This document shows, in pieces, positions 1 through 8,915 of a stretch of DNA of 64,000 nucleotides; positions within the stretch are counted from its first letter, which is position 1; each line of letters begins with the position of its first letter. This DNA comes from DASCOT01 sp965197275. GTDB taxonomy: Bacteria; Acidobacteriota; UBA890; WLXD01. The stretch covers positions 302,651 to 366,650 of the forward strand of contig CBDAMQ010000027.1 of NCBI GenBank assembly GCA_965197275.1, given 5' to 3'. A program made the translations under genes and the position numbers. The notes beneath the pieces were generated by a model. It did no database searches. It was given only the letters and a program-made list of their open reading frames with translations, and was not told where the DNA came from.

Positions 1-14
1 GACCTTCGGGGAGC

Positions 15-707
15 TCAGACGACGGCGACCTGCTCGTCAACGACCATGCCGTCGAACAGATGGATGGTGCGTTGTGCGTGCTCGGCCCAGCGCGGGTCGT
101 GGGTGACCATACAGATGGTGGCACCACCCTGATGCAGCTCCGACATCAGGTCCATGACGGCGGAAGCGTTGCCGGAGTCGAGGTTTCCGGTGGGCTCATC
201 GGCCAGCAGGATGGAGGGGTCACCGACGACAGCTCGAGCCACTGCGACACGCTGCTGCTGACCACCGGAAAGCTGGCTCGGCATGTGCTTGGCACGATGG
301 GTCATGCCGACACGGTCCAGGGAGGCGTTGACGCGCTCGCGACGATCCGACGAGGACATGCCGCGATACGTCAGCGGCAGCTCGACGTTTTCGTACACGT
401 TGAGGTCGCCGATAAGGTTGAAGCTCTGGAAGATGAAGCCGATCTCACGGTTGCGCACCCGGGCGCGCTCGGAGGCCGTGAGGTTGGATACATCGTTGGC
501 GTTGAGCAGATAGTTGCCGCCGCTGGGAGTGTCCAGCAGTCCCAGAATCGACAGCAGCGTCGTCTTGCCCGAGCCCGACGGTCCCGAGATCGACACGAAC
601 TCTCCGGGATCGATACCGAACGAGACCTCCGACAGCGCATGGGTCTCGACTTCCTCGGTGACGAACACCTTCTTGATTTCGTCCATCTTGATCAGTGGAT
701 CGCTCAT
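15..707 (-). CDS. ABC transporter ATP-binding protein, LolD/MacB type
   Basis: This 230-residue ATPase powers an ABC transporter of the LolD/MacB/FtsE group. The Walker A motif GPSGSGKTT lies at residues 42-50, the LSGGQ signature at 146-150, and Walker B (ILLADEP) at about 166-172, followed by the GNLDS D-loop typical of this group. It lies 35 bases downstream of an HlyD-type adaptor on the same strand, so the two probably form an operon. The FtsX/MacB permease is expected just beyond the left edge. The system most likely exports a peptide, lipoprotein or small molecule across the envelope; the substrate cannot be told from sequence. Confidence 0.93.
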   Translation of the reverse strand: MSDPLIKMDEIKKVFVTEEVETHALSEVSFGIDPGEFVSISGPSGSGKTTLLSILGLLDTPSGGNYLLNANDVSNLTASERARVRNREIGFIFQSFNLIGDLNVYENVELPLTYRGMSSSDRRERVNASLDRVGMTHRAKHMPSQLSGGQQQRVAVARAVVGDPSILLADEPTGNLDSGNASAVMDLMSELHQGGATICMVTHDPRWAEHAQRTIHLFDGMVVDEQVAVV

Positions 708-742
708 GCTTGTTCCCTTAGCCGGTTCTCATTGGCGAATCG

Positions 743-1993
743 CTAGCGAATGCGTACTTTGTCCGACGCGTCATAGCGCGACATGTCCGAGAGAATGATC
801 TCCTCGCCGACGGTGAGGCCGTCGACGACGACGATCTTGTCGACCGAGCTGGGGCCGAAGCGCACCGTCGTACGGATCGCCTCGCCGCCGTCGCTGATGA
901 TCTTGAATAGCCCGACCGCCTGGTTGGCCTGACCGAACGCCGGACGATCGACGTACAGAACGTCGTTGAGCTTTTGGATCTCGATGCGACCATCGACACT
1001 CAGATCGGGGCGTGCTCCGGGCGGCAGCTCGTCCGCCAGGAGCTCGACGTCGACGGTGACCGTGCCCTGAACGACGGCCGGGTCGATTCGGGTCACGCGA
1101 CCGGGAACGATGCCGTTGCGGGTATCGATGATGGCCTTCTGGCCAATCACCACTTCACCAGCTTGGGTCTGGGCGATGCGCAGCTCGGCCTTCAGACGCT
1201 TGGGGTCAGCGACGCGGGCAAGAACGAAGCCGGGGGTCGCCTGCTGACCCTCTTCGACGGGCACTTCCTGCAGCACGCCACTAATCGTGGGCCGCACCTT
1301 GAGCGAATCGAGGTCGCGAATCCGGAGATCGTACTCCGCCCGTCGTTGGTCGACCTGAGCGCGCTGTGAGGCCAGCTGGGCTTCGTTGGACTCCTGTAAG
1401 TTGTCGAGTCTCAGCCTCTCGATCCGGAGTCGATTTTCGAGCTCCCTCGCCTGCGTGTCCGAGAGCATCATCTGGATCTCAGAGGCGAGCTGCTCGTCGA
1501 ACAACTGCTTGTCGCGGTCGGCGTTCAGCCTGGCCTGGTGGTAGCTCGCCTGAACCTGGGCGACGAGCGATTCCTGCTGCAGGCGCTGTTGCTCGAGCTG
1601 TACGCGGGTCGTCGTGAAGGTTGCCTCGGCGCGACGCCACTCCCACTCGGCGTTCTGCACCGTTAGCTGTAGGTCGGGGTTCGACAACAGCATGATCACT
1701 GTTTCCGGTGTTACGACGGCACCGGGATCGATCAAGATCTGCTCGATGCGTCCAGCAGTCCTGGCGCTCACGAACAAGACGTCCTCAGGGACCAGGGTGC
1801 CCGGTCCACGTACCTGGCGCAGGAGCTCTCCGCGGTCGACGGCCCCGGTCCAGATCGTCGCCGACTCGACGGTCGGTGGAGCCGCCTCGAGCGTCGACAC
1901 ATACCAGGTGACCGCACCGAGCACGATCACGCCGAGCGTCCACGTAACGTACTGCTTGGTTTTCTTTGGCGGTTCTCTCTTGATATCGACCAT
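743..1993 (-). CDS. HlyD/MacA-type periplasmic adaptor subunit
   Basis: A 416-residue membrane-fusion protein. One N-terminal membrane segment (about residues 15-32) anchors it in the inner membrane. A lipoyl-like half-motif follows, then a long Gln/Glu/Arg-rich alpha-helical hairpin (roughly 100-215), the second lipoyl half (PTISGVLQEVPVEEGQ) and beta-barrel/membrane-proximal domains. It would link the ABC ATPase/permease downstream to an outer-membrane channel. The ATG start is followed by a basic stretch and then the membrane segment. It is divergent from the aminotransferase at 2235. Confidence 0.9.
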   Translation of the reverse strand: MVDIKREPPKKTKQYVTWTLGVIVLGAVTWYVSTLEAAPPTVESATIWTGAVDRGELLRQVRGPGTLVPEDVLFVSARTAGRIEQILIDPGAVVTPETVIMLLSNPDLQLTVQNAEWEWRRAEATFTTTRVQLEQQRLQQESLVAQVQASYHQARLNADRDKQLFDEQLASEIQMMLSDTQARELENRLRIERLRLDNLQESNEAQLASQRAQVDQRRAEYDLRIRDLDSLKVRPTISGVLQEVPVEEGQQATPGFVLARVADPKRLKAELRIAQTQAGEVVIGQKAIIDTRNGIVPGRVTRIDPAVVQGTVTVDVELLADELPPGARPDLSVDGRIEIQKLNDVLYVDRPAFGQANQAVGLFKIISDGGEAIRTTVRFGPSSVDKIVVVDGLTVGEEIILSDMSRYDASDKVRIR

Positions 1994-2234
1994 TGGCTAT
2001 TCGCGTGTGCTTTGAGGAGCCTACGAATCAGTGTCGCAAGCCACGTGCCAAGCAGGGACTTGGCTTGCCACAGCATCTAACCTACTTATTATCAATAATT
2101 TGCCAGCTGGCATCGCGGTTCGCAAGGCGGTGCTCTTGTCCGCTTGTGGGAAGGCCGCGTCCCATGATCGGACAGTAGCAGGCGCCTCGAAACAGTCCCG
2201 GCAAACGGTTGCTATGCTTAGCTGAGGAGGGACT
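1994..2234. promoter_or_regulatory. divergent intergenic region with inverted repeat and AT-rich patch
   Basis: This 241-base divergent region must hold promoters for the adaptor (minus) and the aminotransferase (plus). An inverted repeat GCCAAG (2047-2052) / CTTGGC (2059-2064) with a 6-base loop could be an operator. An AT-rich patch at 2088-2101 is a plausible melting region. A GAGGAGG ribosome-binding site at 2224-2230 supports the GTG start at 2235. The promoter assignment is inference. Confidence 0.3.
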
Positions 2235-3377
2235 GTGGCACACCGAGACGACGTTCACCTTTTCATCCCGGGCCCGGCAGCGGCTCATCCCGACGTGCTG
2301 GCCGCCGCCGCCGCCCCGATCCGCCCGCACTACGGCGACGAGTTCGTCGCGGAGTTTGATCGCTGCCGGCAACAGCTGAAGCAGGTCTTCCGAACCTCGA
2401 ACGACCTTTATCTCGTGCCTGGACCGGGCACGGCGGCGCTCGAAGCGGCGATCACCTCGGTGGTCGTCGAGGGGTCGCCGGTGCTGGTGCCCCGGAACGG
2501 GCTGTTTGGCGATCGGCTGGCGCATATCTGTCGTGCGCATGGCGCCGACGTCACGGTGTTGGACTTTCCCCTGGGCCAACCCATCGACGCGATCCCGGTG
2601 GTGCGACATCTCGAAACGCAGCCGCGCCCGACTGCCGTCGTCTGGGTGCATCACGAGACCTCCACCGGTGTGCTCAACCCTGTCGAGCCGATCGCTGCCG
2701 CCGCTCGCGAAGCCGGGGTCATTTCCATCATCGACGCGATCTCGTCGCTCGGCGGCACCGAGCTGGCCGTCGATGAATGGGGTGTCGACGTGTGCGTGAG
2801 CGTCTCCAACAAGGGCCTGGCGGCGCAGCCGGGCTTGGCGCCGATATCGGTGAGCTCGCAAGCTTGGAACGCGATCGAAGCCAGCGGGCAGCCGCGTGCC
2901 TGGTTGTTCGATCTCCGTACTTATCGTGAGCACGAGCGCGAGTGGGGTCATTGGCACCCTTACCCGACGACCATGCCGACCGGGTTGGTGGGCGCGCTCA
3001 ACACAAGTCTGGGGCTGATTCTCGAGGAAGGTCTGCCGGAGCGCATCGGGCGGACTCGCGCCGCCGCCGCGCGGGTGCGGCAGAGGTTGCGTGGCCTCGG
3101 GTTCTCGATGCTCTGCGCTGACGACTACGCCTCGCCGATCACTACTGCGGTGCTGGTGCGCGAGGACGTGCCGGTGGGCGAGCTGATAGAGACGTTGCGG
3201 GACCGCTACGGCATCTACATCTCAGGCGGGATCGATGAGCTGGCCGGCAAGATCTTCCGCATCGGCCACATGGGGCGCTCGATCGAACCCCAGGAAACGG
3301 ACCGTTTGCTGAGGGCGTTCGACGAGGTCGTCGGAAGCACCGCTACGGTGGAGCACGCCGGCGTCGACAGCGCCTAG
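2235..3377 (+). CDS. class V aminotransferase (alanine-glyoxylate aminotransferase-like)
   Basis: A 380-residue PLP enzyme of fold type I. The N-terminal IPGPAAAHPDV resembles the PGP motif of serine-pyruvate/alanine-glyoxylate aminotransferases. PGPGTAALE (62-70) binds phosphate, Asp167 (SIIDAISS) contacts the pyridine nitrogen, and Lys193 (VSVSNKGL) is the Schiff-base lysine. The likely reaction is transamination of alanine or serine with glyoxylate or pyruvate; exact substrates are not predictable. The GTG start is chosen because a strong GAGGAGG sits four bases upstream. It is monocistronic, convergent with a lipoprotein gene. Confidence 0.85.
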   Translation: MAHRDDVHLFIPGPAAAHPDVLAAAAAPIRPHYGDEFVAEFDRCRQQLKQVFRTSNDLYLVPGPGTAALEAAITSVVVEGSPVLVPRNGLFGDRLAHICRAHGADVTVLDFPLGQPIDAIPVVRHLETQPRPTAVVWVHHETSTGVLNPVEPIAAAAREAGVISIIDAISSLGGTELAVDEWGVDVCVSVSNKGLAAQPGLAPISVSSQAWNAIEASGQPRAWLFDLRTYREHEREWGHWHPYPTTMPTGLVGALNTSLGLILEEGLPERIGRTRAAAARVRQRLRGLGFSMLCADDYASPITTAVLVREDVPVGELIETLRDRYGIYISGGIDELAGKIFRIGHMGRSIEPQETDRLLRAFDEVVGSTATVEHAGVDSA

Positions 3378-3392
3378 CCAAGCAGCGCCGGT

Positions 3393-3881
3393 CTAAGGCG
3401 TGACGATGTCGTACGTGTAGTCGGCGAGGAAGCCGATCACCTTCAGTGCGTCGTCGTACGGCATCGTGCCGGCTTCACGGATCGTGCGGCCGGCCGCCGG
3501 ATCCAAACGGATTGTCGTCCGTTCAGTCTTGAGGACCTGGTCGTCGTCGTCCAAGAACTGGAAGCTCACACGGATGGACAGCGTTGCCGTCGTGTCGTTG
3601 TTGATTCGCACGGTCCAAGTGTATGGAGCCGGCTGCCCGGCGCCGAAGTCGCCCCACTCGAAGTTGTCGCCGGACAGAACGATATTTCCGACGAGCTCCG
3701 GCACGGCCGGTTCCTGTGGCTCAGGTTCTTCCACCGGTGGCGTTTCGACGGGATCAGGGGTCGGCTCGGGAGGTGCCTCTGGCGTTTCAGCGGCCGGCTC
3801 CTCTGCAGCGCCGCACGCGGCGGCAAACGGTAGTGCCAGCATCAGAGCCAGCATCATTGCAAGTCGCGTGCGACGTGCCAT
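3393..3881 (-). CDS. putative lipoprotein with Pro/Glu-rich linker
   Basis: This 162-residue protein starts with a signal sequence ending in a lipobox (LPFAAAC), so it should be lipidated at Cys23. A linker of about 40 residues rich in Pro, Glu and Thr follows, then a compact beta-rich domain of about 95 residues (NIVLSGDNFEWG... to the end) resembling the FxxYxL/beta-sandwich type of domain seen in envelope lipoproteins. I do not recognise a named family. It ends 15 bases from the convergent aminotransferase gene. No catalytic motif is visible. Confidence 0.75.
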   Translation of the reverse strand: MARRTRLAMMLALMLALPFAAACGAAEEPAAETPEAPPEPTPDPVETPPVEEPEPQEPAVPELVGNIVLSGDNFEWGDFGAGQPAPYTWTVRINNDTTATLSIRVSFQFLDDDDQVLKTERTTIRLDPAAGRTIREAGTMPYDDALKVIGFLADYTYDIVTP

Positions 3882-4140
3882 CGGTGTATCTCCTTGGGGG
3901 CGAGCGGGCTATCTAGCGATCGCCTTTCGCTGGTGAGGGTGGCGCGTATCGTGCGCGGATTCCCGACCACCGCTCGGCCGAACAGACATGAAGAGCTTCG
4001 TAGTGGAAGAGAACTATAATATCTCGCCGGCGCTTTTACAGCAGGTCTGACCTGCGTCTGCCTTGCCGATCAAGCTCGCCAACGGCGTTCAATCTCGGGC
4101 GAATCGCCTGCTCGCGCTGTCCCTGGAATCCGAGGAAGAC

Positions 4141-5385
4141 ATGTCCACAGAAGCAACAGCCAGCGTCGCTGACTCGCAGCGCTACATCGAACTCGCCGAC
4201 TGTTGGGGTGCGCACAACTACCATCCCCTCGACGTTGTTCTGACGCGCGGCGAAGGCTGTTGGGTCTGGGACGTGGATGGCAACCGTTACCTCGACTGTC
4301 TGGCGGCCTACTCGGCGGTGAACCAGGGTCACTGCCACCCGCGCATCGTCGACGCGCTCAGGCAACAGGCCGACGCCCTGACGTTGACCTCGCGTGCCTT
4401 CTACAACGACCAGATGGGCCCGTTCCTCCGCCAGCTTTGCGAGCTCATGGGCTACGATCGCGCGCTGCCCATGAACACCGGGGCCGAGGCGGTCGAGACG
4501 GCGATCAAGACTACGCGTAAGTGGGGCTACGAGGTTCGCGGCGTTGCCGCCGATGCCGCCGAGATCATCGTGATGTCCGGGAACTTCCACGGCCGCACAA
4601 CGGCGATCGTCGGCTTCTCGACGGACCCGCAGGCGCGCGACGGGTTCGGCCCGTTCGCTCCCGGCTTCAGGATCGTCCCGTATGGAGATATCGACGCCCT
4701 GTCGGCGGCGTTCGGTCCCAACACCGTCGGTGTGTTGGCGGAGCCGATTCAGGGGGAGGCCGGTGTTGTCGTGCCGCCCGACGGGTTCCTGACGTCAATG
4801 TCTGAGCTTTGCCGCGAGTACGGCGCTCTGATGATCGCCGACGAGGTGCAGACAGGGCTCGGTCGCACGGGCAAGCTGCTGGCGACGCATTGGGAAGAGG
4901 TAAGGCCTGATGTCCTCATCCTCGGCAAGGCGCTGGGAGGTGGCGTGTATCCGGTGTCCGCCGTGTTGGCCGACGATGAGGTGATGGGCGTGTTCAAGCC
5001 CGGCGACCACGGATCCACCTTCGGCGGCAACCCGCTCGCCGCGGCAGTCGCTCGCGAGGCCCTGGCGGTGCTTGTGGAAGAGGGGCTGGCGGACAACGCC
5101 CACGTTCTGGGCGAGTGGTTCATGGAACAGCTACGCGCTGTTGACACGCCGCACGTCGAACAGGTTCGTGGCCGCGGACTCATGGTCGGTGTCGTGGTTC
5201 GGGATGCCTCGGGGCCGGCGCGTCCGTTCTGCAAAGCGCTGGCTCGTCGAGGGATCCTCGCCAAGGAGACGCACGAGCAGGTGATTCGTTTCGCGCCACC
5301 GTTGGTGGTGACGCGAGAGATCCTCCAGGAGGTCCTTCCCGACATTCGCGCCGTCCTGCAGGGTGAGGGCGTGGATCTGGGATAG
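4141..5385 (+). CDS. rocD: ornithine--oxo-acid aminotransferase
   Basis: A class III aminotransferase of 414 residues that converts ornithine plus 2-oxoglutarate to glutamate-semialdehyde and glutamate. It starts NYHPLDVVLTRGEGCWVWD, typical of ornithine aminotransferases. MNTGAEAVETA (111-121) binds the PLP phosphate, ADEVQTGLGRTG contains the conserved Asp, and Lys263 (ILGKALGGG) is the Schiff-base lysine. The ATG at 4141 is preferred over an in-frame TTG 78 bases upstream because GAGGA precedes it at proper spacing and family proteins start here. A TATAAT at 4015-4020 is a possible -10 box. A small membrane protein follows at once. Confidence 0.92.
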   Translation: MSTEATASVADSQRYIELADCWGAHNYHPLDVVLTRGEGCWVWDVDGNRYLDCLAAYSAVNQGHCHPRIVDALRQQADALTLTSRAFYNDQMGPFLRQLCELMGYDRALPMNTGAEAVETAIKTTRKWGYEVRGVAADAAEIIVMSGNFHGRTTAIVGFSTDPQARDGFGPFAPGFRIVPYGDIDALSAAFGPNTVGVLAEPIQGEAGVVVPPDGFLTSMSELCREYGALMIADEVQTGLGRTGKLLATHWEEVRPDVLILGKALGGGVYPVSAVLADDEVMGVFKPGDHGSTFGGNPLAAAVAREALAVLVEEGLADNAHVLGEWFMEQLRAVDTPHVEQVRGRGLMVGVVVRDASGPARPFCKALARRGILAKETHEQVIRFAPPLVVTREILQEVLPDIRAVLQGEGVDLG

Positions 5386-5389
5386 GTCG

Positions 5390-5599
5390 ATGCAACGCAA
5401 CCCCCTGGCGCTCGTCTTCCTGCTGGTGGCGCTCGTGTTCATGGTGCTGACGGTGTTGCTGGCAATCCTGCAGCGGCGCTCGCTACGCGATCAATCGAGC
5501 CAGGTGCAGGAACTGCTCTCGGAGGCGCGCAGGCTTGCCGAAGAAGAGCGCGCCGCCGGCTCGGATGACCACACGGACACGGGCCAGACGAACACCTGA
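5390..5599 (+). CDS. small single-span membrane protein
   Basis: A 69-residue protein starting four bases after the rocD stop, so probably co-transcribed. Residues 5-25 (LALVFLLVALVFMVLTVLLAI) form one strong membrane segment. A short basic stretch and an amphipathic, possibly coiled-coil helix (SSQVQELLSEARRLAEEERA) follow, then an acidic/polar tail. The pattern suggests a small inner-membrane protein with a cytoplasmic helix. No family is recognised. The start is ATG 5390; a GTG 27 bases upstream overlaps rocD. Confidence 0.6.
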   Translation: MQRNPLALVFLLVALVFMVLTVLLAILQRRSLRDQSSQVQELLSEARRLAEEERAAGSDDHTDTGQTNT

Positions 5600-5627
5600 G
5601 CAACCGCAGCGGTTCGGGATCACGCTA

Positions 5628-7148
5628 TCAGGCCGACATCAGGTCGGTGGCGGCGCTTTGCAATGTCGCCCACGCCAGATCCACATCGGCGCGTGTGGTG
5701 CGGAGATTGCCGATCGAGAGGCGTAGCACGAGCCGGCCACGCAGGCGCGTATGAGAGATGAACATCGCGCCTCCGGCGTTCACCGTGGCCATCAGGTGCT
5801 CGTTGAGCTCGGCGTAGGGATCGTGGTCAACGTCCGACAGCGTGGTTCCGTCGGTGGACATTGCTCCTGCCTGCGGTCGGCAACGGAAGCAGACTGTGCC
5901 CAGCGGTGTGGGTGCGAGCCGTTCGAAGTTCGGGTGCTCGTCGATGCGATCGGCAAGGTCAGCCGCCATTGCCAGTTGCGCGCGCAGGCGCTCGACGATG
6001 CCCCGCCGACCGTACGCATTGAGGACCATCCAGAGCTTCATCGCTCTGAAAGGGCGCCCGAGCTGGATGCCGAAGTTCATCAGATCGGGTGGAGCGTCGT
6101 TCGCTTCTTCCAGCTGTCCCTCGACAGATGGACCGCCCACGTCACTACGGAGGTACTCGGGCACGAGACTGAACGCCTCGCGAAGAACGTCCGGGCGGGT
6201 CGTGTAGAGCAGGCTGCAGGACATCGGCGTGTAGAGCCACTTGTGCGGGTTCACCACCACCGATTGGGCCCGTTCCCAACCGGCAAGTAGCTGGCGCTTT
6301 TCCGGGACAATAGCGACCGCGCCACCGTATGCGGCGTCGACGTGCATCCAAAGATCTTCGCGCTCGCACACGCTGGCAATGTCTCCAAGCGGGTCGATGC
6401 TTGTCGACGAGGTGGTCCCGGCAGTCGCGACGACGCAGAACGGCACCAGCCCGGCGTCCTTATCAGCCTGGATGGCCGCTGCCAGCGCTGCGGGGTCCAT
6501 TGAGTAATCGCCAAGGGTTGAGACGGTGCGTACCGAATCGAGGCCCAGCCCGAGTATCAGAGCTGCCTTGTCGATGGAGGAGTGAGCCTGTTCCGATCGG
6601 TATATCCGTAGCCCGCCGGCAAGCGCCGCGACGCCCTGCTCACGGCGATAGCCCTTGGCAGCTTGTCGCGCGGCAGCGATCGCGCACAGACTCGAGGTCG
6701 AGGCCGTGTCGTAAATGATGCCAAAGCTGTCGGTCGGCAGGCCGAGCCAGTCGCGCACCCACTCCAGCACGCGCTGCTCGAGCTCGGTGACCGCCGGCGA
6801 TGTACGCCAGAGCATGCCGTTAGGGTTCAACGCCGTCGCCAGTGCGGCCCCCAGGATCCCTGGCGCCGAGCCGGTGTTGGCGAAATAGGCGAAGAACCTC
6901 GGATGATTCCAGTGGGTCATGCCGGGTACGAGGACGTTGTCGATTGCCGCCAGCGTCTCGTCCCATGGGACCGGATCCTCAGGGCCAGTCGCGGGTAACT
7001 GAGCGAGGACCTCACCCGGGCGAGCCCTCGACAGCACGGGGTAGTCGCGGGTCTCGGCGAGGTACTCGCTGATCCAGTCGATTACCTGATGACCGCGTCG
7101 GCGAAACTCCTCCGGATCGAGGTCGCCGAGCTCGGAGGGCTCATCCAA
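5628..7148 (-). CDS. PLP-dependent aromatic amino-acid decarboxylase (group II)
   Basis: A 506-residue group II decarboxylase, the usual length for aromatic-L-amino-acid/tyrosine decarboxylases. MTHWNHPRFFAYF (78-90) is the conserved substrate-loop region, His189 (SEQAHSSIDK) stacks on PLP, Asp271 (HVDAAYGG) pairs with the pyridine nitrogen, and Lys303 (NPHKWLYTPMSC) is the Schiff-base lysine. It would release CO2 from Trp, Tyr, Phe or DOPA-like substrates to give amines. It begins 8 bases after the PilZ gene with no clear ribosome-binding site, so translation may be coupled to that gene. It converges with rocD. Confidence 0.92.
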   Translation of the reverse strand: MDEPSELGDLDPEEFRRRGHQVIDWISEYLAETRDYPVLSRARPGEVLAQLPATGPEDPVPWDETLAAIDNVLVPGMTHWNHPRFFAYFANTGSAPGILGAALATALNPNGMLWRTSPAVTELEQRVLEWVRDWLGLPTDSFGIIYDTASTSSLCAIAAARQAAKGYRREQGVAALAGGLRIYRSEQAHSSIDKAALILGLGLDSVRTVSTLGDYSMDPAALAAAIQADKDAGLVPFCVVATAGTTSSTSIDPLGDIASVCEREDLWMHVDAAYGGAVAIVPEKRQLLAGWERAQSVVVNPHKWLYTPMSCSLLYTTRPDVLREAFSLVPEYLRSDVGGPSVEGQLEEANDAPPDLMNFGIQLGRPFRAMKLWMVLNAYGRRGIVERLRAQLAMAADLADRIDEHPNFERLAPTPLGTVCFRCRPQAGAMSTDGTTLSDVDHDPYAELNEHLMATVNAGGAMFISHTRLRGRLVLRLSIGNLRTTRADVDLAWATLQSAATDLMSA

Positions 7149-7156
7149 CAGACCAC

Positions 7157-7525
7157 TCAGGCGACGGCCACGACCGCCACCATGTCCGGGCTACGGAGCT
7201 CACTGAGCGGCTGATCGAATTCCACCGATACGTCAAACGCTCCGTCTCTCTCAGCGCAGCGGGTTACCCGACCGCAGACGTTATGTGGATGCAGTTCGAT
7301 GCTCGGGTCGTGGAAGAACAGCTTGCAAATCGCACCTACCGTAACCGGTGCGTTGACGCGGCCGAGGAGACCGCTGCGACTTATGTTGGTGGTCGTCCCA
7401 CGACAAAAGAAGGGGCGCGCGGCGGCGTCGAACCCGTACACCTCCACCTGGATGTGAACCTCGAGCGTCGCCTCGTGGCGCGGGAAGGCGCGGCGCTCCT
7501 CACCTCCCCATAACTTCGGAATCAT
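7157..7525 (-). CDS. PilZ domain protein (cyclic-di-GMP receptor)
   Basis: A 122-residue single-domain protein. It carries both halves of the c-di-GMP-binding signature: RRAFPRHEA near residues 11-19 (RxxxR) and TNISRSGLLG near 46-55 ([D/N]xSxxG). The rest forms the expected small beta-barrel. By family knowledge it should sense cyclic-di-GMP and alter a partner; no partner domain is attached. An AGGAG eight bases before the ATG supports the start. It probably leads a two-gene unit with the decarboxylase, an unexpected pairing. Confidence 0.85.
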   Translation of the reverse strand: MIPKLWGGEERRAFPRHEATLEVHIQVEVYGFDAAARPFFCRGTTTNISRSGLLGRVNAPVTVGAICKLFFHDPSIELHPHNVCGRVTRCAERDGAFDVSVEFDQPLSELRSPDMVAVVAVA

Positions 7526-7841
7526 GCGTGCTACTCCTGTCCCCTCCTTGGTGATGACTGAGCGAAAGCATAATGCCTCTGAGAACTGTTTGGAAGTGGT
7601 TAGTAATGGATAAGTGTCTAAACGTGACTAATATTTAGCGGTCGATTTCCTTGCTACGAAGGTTAGGGCCTCAATGGGCATGCGTTGTCCGGTTATTGGT
7701 GCGCCTCGCACAACCTCCGTGATGCAGACCTCACGGTGACTTGCGACGGAATCGGCTATCGGCACCGAAGAAAACCGGCTGTCGGCGGCAAACTCACAGT
7801 AGGAACCGAGATCGACAGCGCCGGTTATTGCCGCAGCGCCC
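7526..7841. other. gene-free divergent region, AT-enriched patch
   Basis: These 316 bases lie between the divergent PilZ and sigma-factor genes. A patch around 7560-7640 is much more AT-rich than the surroundings and contains TTAGTAA and GACTAATATT, resembling the motifs in the AT-rich island at 25.6 kb. No convincing reading frame, hairpin or RNA gene was seen. It presumably holds promoters for both flanking genes. Confidence 0.35.
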
Positions 7842-8408
7842 ATGGAATCAACCTACGAACAGCATTGTCTCGACGCCTGCCGCCGCGGACAGGCCTCTGC
7901 CTACCGGCCGCTCGTGGACGCTTACTTCGCCCGTGCCGTGCGTCTGGCCGGCGCGTTGATCGGTGACCGCAGCGAGGCCGAGGATGTAGCCCAGGAGGCC
8001 TTCGTCGCGGCCTATCGGGCGATGCCGACACATGAACCCGGGCGCCCGTTCTACCCGTGGTTGCGTGGCATCCTGATCAATCGGGCAAAGGTGTTCGTGC
8101 GCTCGCGCGTGCGCGCCCGTGCGCGTCGCGAATCAGCGCGGCAACGACCCGGCCACTGGGCTACGCCAGGGGCAACCGCAGAGACATCGCGCACGGCGGA
8201 TCTGGTAGCGCGGGCGATCCGTGCAGTTTCGGCGGATGATCGCGCCCTGCTCGTCCTCAAGCACGTGGAGGGATTCACATACGACGAACTGTCCGTGCAG
8301 CTGGGAATACCGAGTGGAACGGTGATGTCCCGTCTCTATCGCGCCCGGCTACGGATGCGGCAGCGCCTCGAGGAGCTCGATCCCGATCTGATCGAGGTGA
8401 GTAGGTGA
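7842..8408 (+). CDS. ECF-family RNA polymerase sigma factor
   Basis: A 188-residue sigma-70 family protein of the extracytoplasmic-function type. Region 2 spans about residues 25-95 (AGALIGDRSEAEDVAQEAFVAAYRAM, then the Trp-containing FYPWLRGILINRAKVF -10 recognition part). A basic linker rich in Arg precedes region 4 (about 125-178), whose helix-turn-helix reads FTYDELSVQLGIPSGTVMSRLYRAR. It is followed directly by a zinc-finger anti-sigma gene, the usual arrangement in which the membrane partner holds the factor inactive until an envelope signal arrives. Confidence 0.95.
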   Translation: MESTYEQHCLDACRRGQASAYRPLVDAYFARAVRLAGALIGDRSEAEDVAQEAFVAAYRAMPTHEPGRPFYPWLRGILINRAKVFVRSRVRARARRESARQRPGHWATPGATAETSRTADLVARAIRAVSADDRALLVLKHVEGFTYDELSVQLGIPSGTVMSRLYRARLRMRQRLEELDPDLIEVSR

Positions 8409-8426
8409 TTGGCAGGGAGCGACAAG

Positions 8427-8915
8427 ATGAGTGAATCAGTCGGCGGTGCGACGTCTGGACAGGTGACCCCACCTGCTTGTAACGAGGCCCGGGTGCTTTT
8501 GATGGGGTTCATCGACGGCGAGCTCGACGCCGGTGCGAGCCGCAAGCTCGAAGATCACCTCGCTGTATGTGTGGACTGTCGGCGGGAAGAGCAAGCTTAT
8601 CGACGACTAGGGGAGGTAACAGGAGCGATGATCGAGCACGGAGTCCCGATCGATACCGCCCGCGCCTGGGAGCGGATCTATGATCGCATTGCTCGCAGCC
8701 TGGGCTGGGCGCTGCTGTGGCTCGGCGTGACGTTGCTTGCCGGGTTCGGTCTCTGGCACGTCATGACGGGCATTTTGCTGGACTCGTCGGTTCCCGTGGT
8801 CGTTCGACTGGGAGTGGGCAGCCTGGTCATGGGCTTGCTCCTGTTGCTGGTGAACATCGCGCGGGAGCGTGCCTACCTTTACCGAACGGAACGCTACAAA
8901 GAGGTCGTGCGATGA
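8427..8915 (+). CDS. zinc-finger (zf-HC2) anti-sigma factor, membrane anchored
   Basis: A 162-residue partner of the preceding ECF sigma factor. Its N-terminal half holds the HxxxCxxC motif (DHLAVCVDCRRE) of ZAS-type anti-sigma domains. Two membrane segments follow (LGWALLWLGVTLLAGFGLWHV and VVVRLGVGSLVMGLLLLLVNIA) with a short basic tail. ATG 8427 is preferred over the TTG at 8409 because GGGAG lies eight bases ahead. Its stop overlaps the next start (ATGA), so translation is coupled with the YbjQ-like gene. Confidence 0.88.
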   Translation: MSESVGGATSGQVTPPACNEARVLLMGFIDGELDAGASRKLEDHLAVCVDCRREEQAYRRLGEVTGAMIEHGVPIDTARAWERIYDRIARSLGWALLWLGVTLLAGFGLWHVMTGILLDSSVPVVVRLGVGSLVMGLLLLLVNIARERAYLYRTERYKEVVR

